Below, piece after piece: positions 33,394-42,298 of a stretch of 42,371 nt of DNA (its first letter is position 1; every line of letters begins with the position of its first letter). The stretch is from Eubacteriales bacterium (lineage in GTDB: Bacteria; Bacillota; Clostridia; Lachnospirales; Lachnospiraceae): the NCBI GenBank assembly GCA_030533405.1, contig JAUNJF010000018.1, positions 1 to 42,371 of the forward strand. Reading direction: 5' to 3'. Below the pieces are notes generated by a model. It was not told the origin of the DNA and searched no databases. It saw nothing but the letters and a program-made list of their open reading frames with translations. The translations under genes and the position numbers were made by a program.

Positions 33394-33846
33394 CTACGAA
33401 ACGGCGTCTATTTCTTCGCACAATACCACCCGCATCAATTGATGTGGAAATGTCATTTTTGAAAAACTTATTTTTTTGTTTGCTCTTTCTTTTAATCGTT
33501 CATCCAATCCCAAAGAACCTCCAATCAAATAAACAACCCGATTATATCCATCATACCTTGCATTCTCAATCAACTGTTTGTGTTGTTTTGTTGTAATTTC
33601 TTTCCCCTCAATACATAACGCAATCACATAGTCCCTTCCATTTATTTGATCTGCGATTTTCTTTCCTTCCTTTTCAAGAATAGTACACTTCTCTTTTTCA
33701 CTTAAATGATTTGGAATCTTTTCATCAGGAAATTCCATAATGTTTATCTGATTTTGTTTTTTTGTAATTTGTTTACAACAAGTTTCAATTTGTTTTCTGT
33801 AATAGGAATCTTTAATTTTACCAACGCATAATATCAAATACTGCAT
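33394..33846 (-). CDS. rlmH: RlmH-family methyltransferase lacking the conserved C-terminal tail
   Basis: 150 residues. Clear RlmH: MQYLILCVGKIKDSYY at the start, RDYVIALCIEGKEITT in the middle, the SAM-binding trefoil knot motif VVYLIGGSLGLDERL (IGGSLG at 108-113) and ISFSKMTFPHQLMRVVL (126-142). The family normally continues EQIYRAxxIxxGxPYHK, but here the protein ends EEIDAVS right after the knot. No other frame downstream encodes the missing tail, so this is not a simple frameshift. The missing tail is present in the convergent plus-strand paralogue. GAGGAAG precedes the ATG. If this is the only copy in the genome, activity would need a tail donated by another protein. Confidence 0.9.
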   Translation of the reverse strand: MQYLILCVGKIKDSYYRKQIETCCKQITKKQNQINIMEFPDEKIPNHLSEKEKCTILEKEGKKIADQINGRDYVIALCIEGKEITTKQHKQLIENARYDGYNRVVYLIGGSLGLDERLKERANKKISFSKMTFPHQLMRVVLCEEIDAVS

Positions 33847-33994
33847 TTTTTACTTCCTCACCTTCTCAAATATACAAATCTTCTATATTTTGTTTTCAAA
33901 TTGTTTTTTTCAATGTCATACTTTGTTCATATTTATATTATAGTATAATTACAAGAAAAAGATTTTTTCATATATTTCTCCCTTATACTATAAT

Positions 33995-34024
33995 AAAGAG
34001 GCCATTCGGTATGGTCTCTTTTTT
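33995..34024 (+). terminator. plus-strand terminator with no nearby plus-strand gene
   Basis: AAAGAGGCCAT (33995-34005) pairs with ATGGTCTCTTT (34011-34021), 11 bp with one wobble and a 5-base loop, followed by more T residues to 34024. The nearest plus-strand gene is the RlmH-like gene ending at 33390, so this may end a transcript that runs antisense across rlmH. A TATAAT immediately before the hairpin (33989-33994) may be a chance match. Confidence 0.65.
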
Positions 34025-34032
34025 GTTGTCAA

Positions 34033-34071
34033 AAAACATAAGAAAGCCGTCATATACATGACAGCTTTCTT
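34033..34071 (-). terminator. terminator after putP
   Basis: Minus strand: AAGAAAGC-x-GTCAT pairs with its inverse (34040-34053 with 34058-34071, one mismatch, 4-base loop), then ATG and six T residues (34033-34039 region). It lies about 60 bp after the putP stop. Confidence 0.75.
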
Positions 34072-34132
34072 ATATATCTCATCATTCTTACAATTGAATG
34101 TTCAAACACTCACATGATTTCAATGCCTAATT

Positions 34133-35716
34133 TTATAAATTATCATTTTTCATATCAGCATATTCCTGTAACATTTCTTCACTTGGAGCCTTTGTTGTAA
34201 GTGAAAAAATAACAATCATGGCTAAACTAATAAAAAATCCAATTGCCAATGAATAAAGACCTGTATGTGTTCCAAGTGTCTCCATAATTTCCTTTCCTGC
34301 TTCATCCATAACTCCTGTATGGAAACATGGTATGTAATCCCACACAATAACTGTCGCAGCACCAGAAACAATTCCCGCAATCGCACCAGCTAAATTGGTT
34401 CTCTTCCAATATAGTGACAAAATAACAATCGGTCCAAATGCAGCACCAAAACCTGCCCACGCATTTGACACCAATCCCATAACCGAGCTATCCGGATTTA
34501 ATGCAATGATATATGCGATTAAAGCAACAACTACAATCGTAGCACGACTAACATTTAAAACGGTTTTATCGCTTGCATTCTTCTTAAATACACCCTTAAA
34601 CAAATCTTCTGCAACCGAAGATGCTGTTACCAAAAGCTGAGAATCTGCTGTCGACATAATGGCAGCTAAAATACCACATAAGAACAAACCACCAATAAAT
34701 GTCAATTGGAAATCTTCCATAAATATTTTCTTAATCATCTCAATAAAAACATTTTCAGCAGAAATACCTGCAGCATCCCCCTGTCCTAATACAGTTGGAT
34801 ATAAATAAGCACGTCCTATGATACCAATTACAACAGCAAATCCTAATGACAGTGCAACCCAAACAATCGCGATAACCTTCGATTTCTTTAATTCTTTTTC
34901 ATTTGACACTGCCATAAAACGAACCAAAATATGTGGCATACCCATATATCCAAGTCCCCATGCTAACTGAGAAATAATATATATCGCAGAAACACGCGAG
35001 CCATCATTATGCATAACATTTAAAAATGAACTTGGTCCACCCGCAACACCTGACTCGGCAAGCATAGCCGTTACATTGGCATCACCAACTAAAACATAAG
35101 CAATAATAGGAACCACCATAATTCCAATCAGCATTAATGTTCCCTGAATAAAATCTGTAGTACAAACAGCCATGAAACCACCCAAAAATGTGTAGATTAA
35201 TACAACCGCAGCACCAATTGTCAAAGCAAGTTTATAATCAATTCCAAAAACAGATGTAAACAACTTACCGCCTGCAGTTAATGCAGATGCTGTATACACC
35301 AAGAAAAATATAACAAATACCAAAGAAGATGTTATCAATAAAATTCTCTTTTTATCATGGAAACGATTCTCTAAATAAGATGGAAGTGTTAATGAGTTGT
35401 TCGCACGAATTGTATAACGACGAAGTCTCTGTGCAATAAACAACCAGTTACACACTGTACCGATAAATAAACCAACAGCAATCCAAGCCTGACCAGTACC
35501 AAATGCGTAGATACTTCCTGGCAATCCCATCAATAACCAACCACTCATATCAGATGCCTGTGCAGAAAGCGCTGCCACCCATCCATTTAACTTACGTCCT
35601 CCCAAGAAATAATCCTCGGAATTCTTGGTTTTTCCAGCATACACTGCACCAACAACAATCATTAAAATCATGTATGCTGCAAATGCAAGTAATACCCATA
35701 CAATTGAACTATTCAT
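34133..35716 (-). CDS. putP: sodium/proline symporter PutP
   Basis: Na+-coupled proline importer of the SSS family, in the cytoplasmic membrane. 527 residues with about 13 membrane helices. Motifs near the N-terminus, KNSEDYFLGGRKLNGWVAALSAQASDMSGWLLMGLPG, are diagnostic for PutP. The helix-8 Na+ site lies in MSTADSQLLVTASSVAEDLF. Start MNSSIVWVLLAFAAYM with GAGGAG 8 bases upstream. Monocistronic; it diverges from the Na/Pi transporter gene. The promoter is not clear in the 156-bp gap. Confidence 0.96.
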   Translation of the reverse strand: MNSSIVWVLLAFAAYMILMIVVGAVYAGKTKNSEDYFLGGRKLNGWVAALSAQASDMSGWLLMGLPGSIYAFGTGQAWIAVGLFIGTVCNWLFIAQRLRRYTIRANNSLTLPSYLENRFHDKKRILLITSSLVFVIFFLVYTASALTAGGKLFTSVFGIDYKLALTIGAAVVLIYTFLGGFMAVCTTDFIQGTLMLIGIMVVPIIAYVLVGDANVTAMLAESGVAGGPSSFLNVMHNDGSRVSAIYIISQLAWGLGYMGMPHILVRFMAVSNEKELKKSKVIAIVWVALSLGFAVVIGIIGRAYLYPTVLGQGDAAGISAENVFIEMIKKIFMEDFQLTFIGGLFLCGILAAIMSTADSQLLVTASSVAEDLFKGVFKKNASDKTVLNVSRATIVVVALIAYIIALNPDSSVMGLVSNAWAGFGAAFGPIVILSLYWKRTNLAGAIAGIVSGAATVIVWDYIPCFHTGVMDEAGKEIMETLGTHTGLYSLAIGFFISLAMIVIFSLTTKAPSEEMLQEYADMKNDNL

Positions 35717-35787
35717 TTTATTATCTCCTCGTTAAAAAAATTTCTTTTTTATTCTATCATATGTCAATAAAAAAATCTATATTTATA

Positions 35788-35816
35788 GTGACAAACCCTA
35801 AAAAACAGAATATAAT
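35788..35816 (+). promoter_or_regulatory. promoter of the Na/Pi cotransporter gene
   Basis: GTGACA (35788-35793), 17 bp, TATAAT (35811-35816). A small inverted repeat ATATGG/CCATAT (35825-35844) begins just after the expected start of transcription. Confidence 0.65.
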
Positions 35817-35872
35817 GAGGTGGAATATGGCTTTATTACCATATATTATTATGAATATTCTCGGAGGATAAA

Positions 35873-37855
35873 ATGATGGACACAGAAACAGTTTTATCTA
35901 TATTAAAATTACTTGGTGGAGTCGGTTTATTCCTGTATGGAATGAGTCTAATGGGTTCCTCATTAGAAAAACTTGCTGGCGGAGGACTACAAAGAATTCT
36001 CGAAAAACTGACAACTAGTAAAAAGAAAGGCGTCGGTGCCATTAAGGGATGGGGACTTGGTGCAGGTGTAACTGGTATCATTCAAAGCTCAGCTGCAACC
36101 ACTATCATGTTAATTGGTTTTGTCAATGCAGGTATTATGACTTTAATCCAGGCAATTCCTGTAGTATTTGGTGCGAATGTAGGTAGTACGGTAACTGCTC
36201 AGATTTTACGACTGGGTGACTTATCTTCTAGTAATAATATTGTACTAGCTTTACTAAAGCCATCCTCTTTTGCTCCAATGCTAGTTGGAATCGGTGCATT
36301 TATATTATTGTTTACCAAAAGCAAGAAGGCAAAGGATACCGCTGGTATCTTAGTGGGACTCGGTATTCTCTTTTATGGTATGACAACCATGGAGGCAGTA
36401 TTTGAACCATTACGCGAATCAGAAACCTTCAAGAATGCCATGTCTTCTTTTAGTAATCCGCTTTACGGTATTATGATTGGTTTGATTATCACAGCCATTA
36501 TTCAGAGTTCATCGGCATCTGTTGGTATTTTACAGGGATTAACTGCAACAGGTAGTGTAACCTACGCAACCGCAGTACCAATCGTTATCGGTGCAAACAT
36601 TGGTAAATGTATGACAATTATCTTAGGTGGTATCGGTGCAAACAAAAAAGCAAAACGAGTATCACTTAGTTATTTGCTATTTAACATTTTAGGTGCATTG
36701 GTATTTACCGCTGTGATTTATGCAGTCTACTACACAGTTGGTATTCGTTTTTGGGAAAATGCAGTTAACCGTGGTGATATTGCAAATATCCACTTCTTAT
36801 TTAACTTTTTAACAAGTATGGCACTATTGCCATTCAGTCAAAAACTTGCTGACCTTACAGGTAAAATCATTGGCGAAGATGAGGTTTCAGATAAAGATGC
36901 TGAGCTCGCAACATTGGATGATATGCTTTTAAATACGCCTACGATTGCTTTGGAACAATGTAAACATGTTATTACTTCCATGGCAAAAGCAATCTATACC
37001 AATTACAAAATCGCCACGGATATGATTTATAATTATGATCCTACGAAAGAAGCAGAATTAGAAGAAAATGAATCCTTCATTGATAAATGTGAAAGTGTTC
37101 TTTCTGCATATATTGTAAAGGTTAATTCAAAAAGACTTTCCAAAGATGATCGCCTTGTCGTTTCAGAAATTCTGAATTCCATCAGTGATCTCGAAAGAAT
37201 TGGTGACCACTGTATGAATATTGGATATGTTGCCAAAGACAAAAATGACCAAGACATTCATTTTTCAGCAAATGGTCATAAAGAAGTTGACACAATTATT
37301 GAAGCTGTTGACACAACATTAAAAACAACCTTTGATGCATTCCAAAACGACAATGCAAATGCAGCAATTCGAATCGAGCCGCTTGCTGAAACGATTGACA
37401 AATTAAAAGAAATTATCAAATCACATCATGTGGAACGTTTACAAACAGGTGATTGTGGTATCCCTGGTGGAATCGCTTTAGTAGATTTGGTAACTAGCTT
37501 TGAGCGTATTGCTTCTCACTGTGCAAATGTTTCTCTACACATTATCAAACGTGTAGAAAACAAATCTGATTTTGATGAAATGCATGGACATGCTTCAGAT
37601 AGCTTTAGCGAAGAATATAAAGCACTTTATCATTATTATGAATCACAATATCTTTCTCCAATATTAACAGGCGATACGACTGTTGTGATTGATCCTACAA
37701 GTATCGAAAAGAAAGATACAGTGAAAAAAGAGCATACTAAGAAAAATACAGAAAAGAAGTCCTCTTCTAAAAAGACAACATCTAAAAAAGAAAACAATAA
37801 AAAGAACACAGACAAAAAAGGGGATTCTAAAAAATCTGACAAGAAAAACAAATAA
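35873..37855 (+). CDS. Na/Pi-cotransporter family protein with PhoU-like domain and Lys-rich tail
   Basis: 660-residue NptA/YjbB-type transporter. The N-terminal half has about eight to nine membrane helices with the two inverted QSS repeats (GIIQSSAATTIMLIGFV and AIIQSSSASVGILQGL) that form the substrate site. Residues about 350-570 form a PhoU-like helical domain (ISDLERIGDHCMNIG, SFERIASHCANVSLHI). The last 48 residues (613-660) are almost only Lys, Ser, Thr, Asn, Asp and Glu (KKDTVKKEHTKKNTEKK and on), a disordered basic tail not usual in the family. GGAGG lies 5 bases before the first ATG and 8 before a second ATG (35876); either may be used. Confidence 0.93.
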   Translation: MMDTETVLSILKLLGGVGLFLYGMSLMGSSLEKLAGGGLQRILEKLTTSKKKGVGAIKGWGLGAGVTGIIQSSAATTIMLIGFVNAGIMTLIQAIPVVFGANVGSTVTAQILRLGDLSSSNNIVLALLKPSSFAPMLVGIGAFILLFTKSKKAKDTAGILVGLGILFYGMTTMEAVFEPLRESETFKNAMSSFSNPLYGIMIGLIITAIIQSSSASVGILQGLTATGSVTYATAVPIVIGANIGKCMTIILGGIGANKKAKRVSLSYLLFNILGALVFTAVIYAVYYTVGIRFWENAVNRGDIANIHFLFNFLTSMALLPFSQKLADLTGKIIGEDEVSDKDAELATLDDMLLNTPTIALEQCKHVITSMAKAIYTNYKIATDMIYNYDPTKEAELEENESFIDKCESVLSAYIVKVNSKRLSKDDRLVVSEILNSISDLERIGDHCMNIGYVAKDKNDQDIHFSANGHKEVDTIIEAVDTTLKTTFDAFQNDNANAAIRIEPLAETIDKLKEIIKSHHVERLQTGDCGIPGGIALVDLVTSFERIASHCANVSLHIIKRVENKSDFDEMHGHASDSFSEEYKALYHYYESQYLSPILTGDTTVVIDPTSIEKKDTVKKEHTKKNTEKKSSSKKTTSKKENNKKNTDKKGDSKKSDKKNK

Positions 37856-37896
37856 ACAATTACGTAACACTAAAAACATACTTTTCAGTATAACAA

Positions 37897-37920
37897 AAGC
37901 AGAGACTTTAGTCTCTGCTT
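37897..37920. terminator. terminator that contains the thiN stop codon
   Basis: AAGCAGAGAC (37897-37906) pairs with GTCTCTGCTT (37911-37920), 10 bp with tetraloop. On the minus strand the last three codons of thiN (Ser-Arg-Asp) form one arm and the TAA stop (37908-37910) lies in the loop; TTTTGTTAT follows. On the plus strand it lies 41 bp after the Na/Pi transporter gene and is followed by a weak T-run. Confidence 0.8.
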
Positions 37921-38582
37921 TCTATTATCCACACATTTCCCTCTTTTACAGTGATTTTTCCATATTCATCTTCTATTTCATTACTAACTGTCAATGAACT
38001 TCCCTGTGAAATGATTGCATCATCTAATGGATATGCCATCCCTTCCAATGTGAATCCCTTCACCTGTTCCGACATCGCTATAAACGAAACATATTTCCCC
38101 CACTGCGTTTCTTTTGATATTTTACAATTCTGCCTTCCCTGACTAGACAATAACTGAATTCGATTATTGGAATCCACCAACTGGCACAAAATAGATTCTT
38201 TTTCAGCCAACCATAAAACATTTAAATTCGCAAAAACATGATCTAATCGACTTCCCGTCCCTGCCAAAATCGTAATATGTGTAGCTCCACACTTTACCGC
38301 TTTTTCTACAGCAAGCTCTGTATCGGAAGCATCCTTTCTAGCAGGATGCCTGTCAATAACAGCAGCCAATTTATGATTCTCAATCATTTCTTCATATTTT
38401 TTTAATATTGTTTGATTCACAGTATCAAAATCACCTATAATCCATTCTGGCTGTAAATTTAACTGATCCACATATTCTAATCCCCTATCAACAGCAAAGA
38501 CCTTATCAATCGATAAGGTCTTTATATATTGTTTCGAAAACGTGTAATCAAACTTTCCACCAGTCACAATTAAAACATGCAT
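37908..38582 (-). CDS. thiN: thiamine pyrophosphokinase
   Basis: Makes thiamine diphosphate from thiamine and ATP. 224 residues. Family motifs are IIGDFDT (near residue 48), RKDASDTELAVEKA (family KDxTDxxxA) and AGTGSRLDHVFANL. The C-terminal beta domain has SLTVSNEI, usual for the family. It follows rpe by 12 bp and is the last gene of the prpC-prkC-rsgA-rpe-thiN operon, a typical Firmicutes order. The terminator stem is built from its last codons. Confidence 0.95.
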   Translation of the reverse strand: MHVLIVTGGKFDYTFSKQYIKTLSIDKVFAVDRGLEYVDQLNLQPEWIIGDFDTVNQTILKKYEEMIENHKLAAVIDRHPARKDASDTELAVEKAVKCGATHITILAGTGSRLDHVFANLNVLWLAEKESILCQLVDSNNRIQLLSSQGRQNCKISKETQWGKYVSFIAMSEQVKGFTLEGMAYPLDDAIISQGSSLTVSNEIEDEYGKITVKEGNVWIIESRD

Positions 38583-38594
38583 CTATCTCTCTCC

Positions 38595-39248
38595 TTATGC
38601 TTTAATCATACCTAATAATTTCTTAACATTTTCCGCAGAATCACCATGGAAAACAGATGAACCTGCAACAAAAACATTCGCTCCGACAGCCTCTATTGCC
38701 TTAATATTGTGTTCATCTACACCGCCATCCACTTCAATCCACAAACCCGGTTTTACCTCATTTGCCTTTTCACGAATCATACGAATTCGTTCATAAGTTT
38801 TCTCCATAAATGTTTGTCCACCAAATCCCGGATACACACTCATCACCAATACCATATCAAGCAAATCCATATACTCATAGACAGCCTCTACTGGTGTATC
38901 TGGCGAAATTGCAATTCCTGCTTTCATACCCAGACTAATAATTGTCTGCAATGTTTTTCCCATATCCTCACATGCCTCATAATGAATGGTAACAATATCT
39001 GCTCCAGCTTTTTTAAAACGCTCCATATAACGAATTGGTTCTTTTACCATAAGATGCACATCAAATAATGCATCTGTATACCCTCTTAATGATTCAATTA
39101 CAGATGGACCAAACGAAATATTTTGAACAAAATGTCCATCCATAACATCTAAATGAATAAAATCTGCCCCAGCTAAACTAACAGTTTTTACTTCTTCTCC
39201 TAACTTTGAAAAATCTGATGCTAATACTGAAGGTGCTAAATAATTCAT
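38595..39248 (-). CDS. rpe: ribulose-phosphate 3-epimerase
   Basis: Interconverts ribulose 5-phosphate and xylulose 5-phosphate. 217 residues, typical. TIM-barrel motifs: LAPSVLASDF (4-13), FIHLDVMDGHFV with metal-binding His and catalytic Asp, FDVHLMV, VMSVYPGFGGQTF and EVDGGV. It lies between rsgA (10 bp) and thiN (12 bp). Confidence 0.97.
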   Translation of the reverse strand: MNYLAPSVLASDFSKLGEEVKTVSLAGADFIHLDVMDGHFVQNISFGPSVIESLRGYTDALFDVHLMVKEPIRYMERFKKAGADIVTIHYEACEDMGKTLQTIISLGMKAGIAISPDTPVEAVYEYMDLLDMVLVMSVYPGFGGQTFMEKTYERIRMIREKANEVKPGLWIEVDGGVDEHNIKAIEAVGANVFVAGSSVFHGDSAENVKKLLGMIKA

Positions 39249-39258
39249 ACCCCATCTC

Positions 39259-40137
39259 CTAACTATACTTTTTTTTATCTTTCAGTTCCTCAAAAAATGA
39301 AACATAATTTTCATATCTTGTACGACTGATTTCCCCATTTGCTACAGCTTCTTTTACTCCACAATCACGTTCCCCAATATGATTGCAACCCCGAAATCTA
39401 CATTCCGGCTCAAACTGTATAAATTCTTTATAATATTCCTTTAATTCCTCTGCTTCCATATCAAAGAAATAAATGGAACTAAAGCCTGGCGTATCAAACA
39501 AATATGTATCTTCTGCAATTGGAATAATCTCAGAATGCCTTGTTGTATGCTTTCCTCTTTCAATCTTTTGACTAATTGCTCCAGTATCCATATTTGCAGC
39601 CGGATTCAGCATATTCATAATGGATGATTTTCCCACACCTGATGGTCCTGCCAAAGTTGTCGTTTTACCCTGCAACACTTGCAACAATGCATCCATTCCA
39701 TGTTCTTCATACGTACTTGCCGAAATCACATGATATCCACTCATTTCATAAACATCTCGATATTGTTGATAACAACTATCATCAACCAAATCTAATTTAT
39801 TAAAACAAATTGTAACAGGTACATTTTGTTTTTCCATCATAACCAAAAAACGGTCTAATAGATTAAAATTCGGTTCTGGCGAAGCTAATGCAAAGACTAA
39901 TAATGCTTGATCAATATTCGCCACAGCTGGCCGAATCAGCTCAGATGTTCTAGCATATACCTGTTCAATATTTCCAATTCCTTTCTCTTCATCGAGAATA
40001 GAAATCTCAACGTTATCTCCAACAAGTGGCTTTAATTTTTTGTTACGAAAAACACCCTTTGCTTTACATTCATATATCCTTTTTTCAGAATAAACATAAT
40101 AAAAACCTGCTATTCCTTTTATTATTTTACCTTGCAT
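39259..40137 (-). CDS. rsgA: small ribosomal subunit GTPase RsgA
   Basis: Circularly permuted GTPase that helps mature the 30S subunit. 292 residues. The OB domain comes first (1-70); the permuted G motifs are NKLD (113-116), then GPSGVGKSS (164-172), then DTPGF (215-219). The C-terminal zinc finger has C246, C251, H253 and C259 (ECRFRGCNHIGERDC). The ATG follows the prkC stop codon without a gap (TAAATG), with GTGGAG as ribosome binding site inside prkC. Confidence 0.97.
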   Translation of the reverse strand: MQGKIIKGIAGFYYVYSEKRIYECKAKGVFRNKKLKPLVGDNVEISILDEEKGIGNIEQVYARTSELIRPAVANIDQALLVFALASPEPNFNLLDRFLVMMEKQNVPVTICFNKLDLVDDSCYQQYRDVYEMSGYHVISASTYEEHGMDALLQVLQGKTTTLAGPSGVGKSSIMNMLNPAANMDTGAISQKIERGKHTTRHSEIIPIAEDTYLFDTPGFSSIYFFDMEAEELKEYYKEFIQFEPECRFRGCNHIGERDCGVKEAVANGEISRTRYENYVSFFEELKDKKKYS

Positions 40138-42294
40138 TTATTGCTCCACTTTCTTAAGAGATGCCTGCCCAGAACATGAAAAGCTACCTGTGATATCATC
40201 TCCATTTTCATCCTTTACACTATACAATAAAGAAGCATCTTTTGTCGTTAACCCTTCTATATTTGCAATATCTGAAAGTGAAATTGGGAACGAACCCTCA
40301 GAATAATAATCATTAATCAATGTATATTCTGCGCCTCCAACCTTAAGAACCAATGTTACACGAACCGTTTCTCCTTCTTCAAAGCTATAGCTTCGATTAG
40401 AAATAGAACCTGAAAAACTTGCTGTATATGTAACTGTCTTAGGCTTTTCTCCCTTACTAATTGTAATATCAATTGCGGTTTCTTCCTTCACCTCTGTACC
40501 ATAAGCAATACTTTGTGTAATAACCTTTCCTTCTTCCACTGTATCACTGTATTCCTGTGAAACATTACCTAACTTTAAATTTACGCTAGTAAGTGCATTT
40601 TCAGCCTCAGTTACAGTCTTTTTCGAAAGATCTGGAACAACCGCCACCTTAACCTCTTTTCCTTTACTTACAACAACAGTAACGGAACTACCCTTAGCGG
40701 CTTCCTCCTCTGCATTTGGAGTCTGACTAATAATATAATCCTTTTCCACTTCTTCATCATTTTTATAATCTTCAATTACTTTAAATCCAGCAGCAGATAA
40801 TATCGTCGTTGCCTCATCAAGAGATTTTCCTACAACACTTGGTACCTTAAACATCTCTTTTCCCTTGCTGATAATAATTTTTACCTTATCACCTTCATTT
40901 AAAGTAACACCTTCCAAAATACTTTGGCTCATTACAATACCTTCTTCAAAAGTATCATCATAAGCACGCTCTATTTCATAAGGGATTTTGGCTTCATTCA
41001 ATGCGTCTATTGCTCTTTGTTCTGTATAACCAACAACCTCAATCATTTTTAACACCTGCTCCTGCGTAGTTGTTAATTCCGTGGTTGGCTCTACTTTTTT
41101 AAATTTACTTGCAATGGAAACAATTGCCACAATTAATACAATCGCAATCAATACAGTAGCTACAATTGCTCCAATTGTTAATAATTTTTCTGTTTTCTCA
41201 TCAATAGCCTCACGACGTTCAATTTCTTCCTCTTCTTCATCATCGTCGTAGTACCCATCTTCCTCTTCATACTCTTCATATTCATCAGCATACAAACTTT
41301 CAAGCGCAGAATTTGCCTGTGTTAACTCTATCTCACTTGTATAAGAAGAAGGATATCTTTGTTGTGGTGTTGGCATTGCTGCTGCACTCTTAATCGCCAT
41401 TAATTCCTCATCGGATATCTGAATAGTTGGAGAATTATCCGACATTACAGTTCCAATCAGCCCTACCTCAGCATTCGGATTCTCTACGACACTTTTTAAA
41501 TCTGCTAACATAGCGTTTGTAGTTAAATATCTACGTTCTGGTTTCTTCTGAGTCGCCTTTAAAACAATCTTTTCTAATCCGACTGGGATATCTGGATAAT
41601 ATTCTCTAGGTGGAATAATTTCACTTTGAATATGCATTAGTGCTACTGTAACGTTATTTTCACCCTCAAAAGGAACGCGTCCTACCAACATCTCATACAA
41701 TGTGATACCCAAAGAATAAATATCAGAACGTTCATCCGAATAACCGCCTCTTGCCTGTTCTGGTGATATGTAATGTACACTTCCCATTGCGCTAGACGCA
41801 ACAGTATTCGATGTAGCTGCTTTTGCAATACCAAAATCAGTTACCTTTAATGTTCCATTAGACGAAACAATAATGTTTTGCGGTTTGATATCTCGATGAA
41901 TGGTGTGATGTTCATGAGCTACCTGAATACCAGCAGTAATTTGCATAATAAAATCTAGCGCAGTCTGATATGGCAATCTGCCATTTTGCTGAATATATTC
42001 CTTTAATGTGATACCTTCCACAAGTTCCATCACAATATAATGATATCCATTTTCTTCCCCTACATCATAAACATTTACAATATTAGGATGTGATAATCCA
42101 GCCGCAGATTGTGCCTCTACTCGAAATTTTTTAACAAAACTTTTATCATCTGCAAATTCCGGTTTCAAAACCTTCATAGCGACAAAACGATTTAACACAT
42201 GACATTTTGCCTTATAGACAATGGACATTCCTCCAGAGCCAACTTCTTCTATAATTTCATATCTATTTTGAATTATTGTACCGCTCTCAAACAT
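40138..42294 (-). CDS. prkC: PASTA-domain Ser/Thr protein kinase PrkC
   Basis: Membrane kinase that senses muropeptides or wall precursors. 718 residues from MFESGTIIQNRYEI at 42294, with GAGGTG 7 bases upstream; five earlier codons overlap that site. The kinase domain covers about 11-275, with GSGGMS (19-24), K41, HRDIKPQN with D135, DFG (153-155) and an activation loop rich in Thr and Ser. An acidic linker (337-363) precedes the membrane helix (about 372-396). Three PASTA repeats follow (about 412-480, 481-548, 549-617), then a further 100-residue beta-rich domain of unknown type. It is cotranscribed with the preceding phosphatase and with rsgA. Confidence 0.96.
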   Translation of the reverse strand: MFESGTIIQNRYEIIEEVGSGGMSIVYKAKCHVLNRFVAMKVLKPEFADDKSFVKKFRVEAQSAAGLSHPNIVNVYDVGEENGYHYIVMELVEGITLKEYIQQNGRLPYQTALDFIMQITAGIQVAHEHHTIHRDIKPQNIIVSSNGTLKVTDFGIAKAATSNTVASSAMGSVHYISPEQARGGYSDERSDIYSLGITLYEMLVGRVPFEGENNVTVALMHIQSEIIPPREYYPDIPVGLEKIVLKATQKKPERRYLTTNAMLADLKSVVENPNAEVGLIGTVMSDNSPTIQISDEELMAIKSAAAMPTPQQRYPSSYTSEIELTQANSALESLYADEYEEYEEEDGYYDDDEEEEEIERREAIDEKTEKLLTIGAIVATVLIAIVLIVAIVSIASKFKKVEPTTELTTTQEQVLKMIEVVGYTEQRAIDALNEAKIPYEIERAYDDTFEEGIVMSQSILEGVTLNEGDKVKIIISKGKEMFKVPSVVGKSLDEATTILSAAGFKVIEDYKNDEEVEKDYIISQTPNAEEEAAKGSSVTVVVSKGKEVKVAVVPDLSKKTVTEAENALTSVNLKLGNVSQEYSDTVEEGKVITQSIAYGTEVKEETAIDITISKGEKPKTVTYTASFSGSISNRSYSFEEGETVRVTLVLKVGGAEYTLINDYYSEGSFPISLSDIANIEGLTTKDASLLYSVKDENGDDITGSFSCSGQASLKKVEQ

Positions 42295-42298
42295 ATTT

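Noticed and set aside
33360-33400. Frameshift that would restore the RlmH tail on the minus strand
   Set aside because: Other minus-strand frames past the stop do not encode YRA...YHK; the tail is genuinely absent from that gene.
33989-33994. TATAAT directly before the plus-strand terminator as a promoter of a tiny RNA
   Set aside because: No acceptable -35 and it touches the hairpin, leaving almost no transcript.
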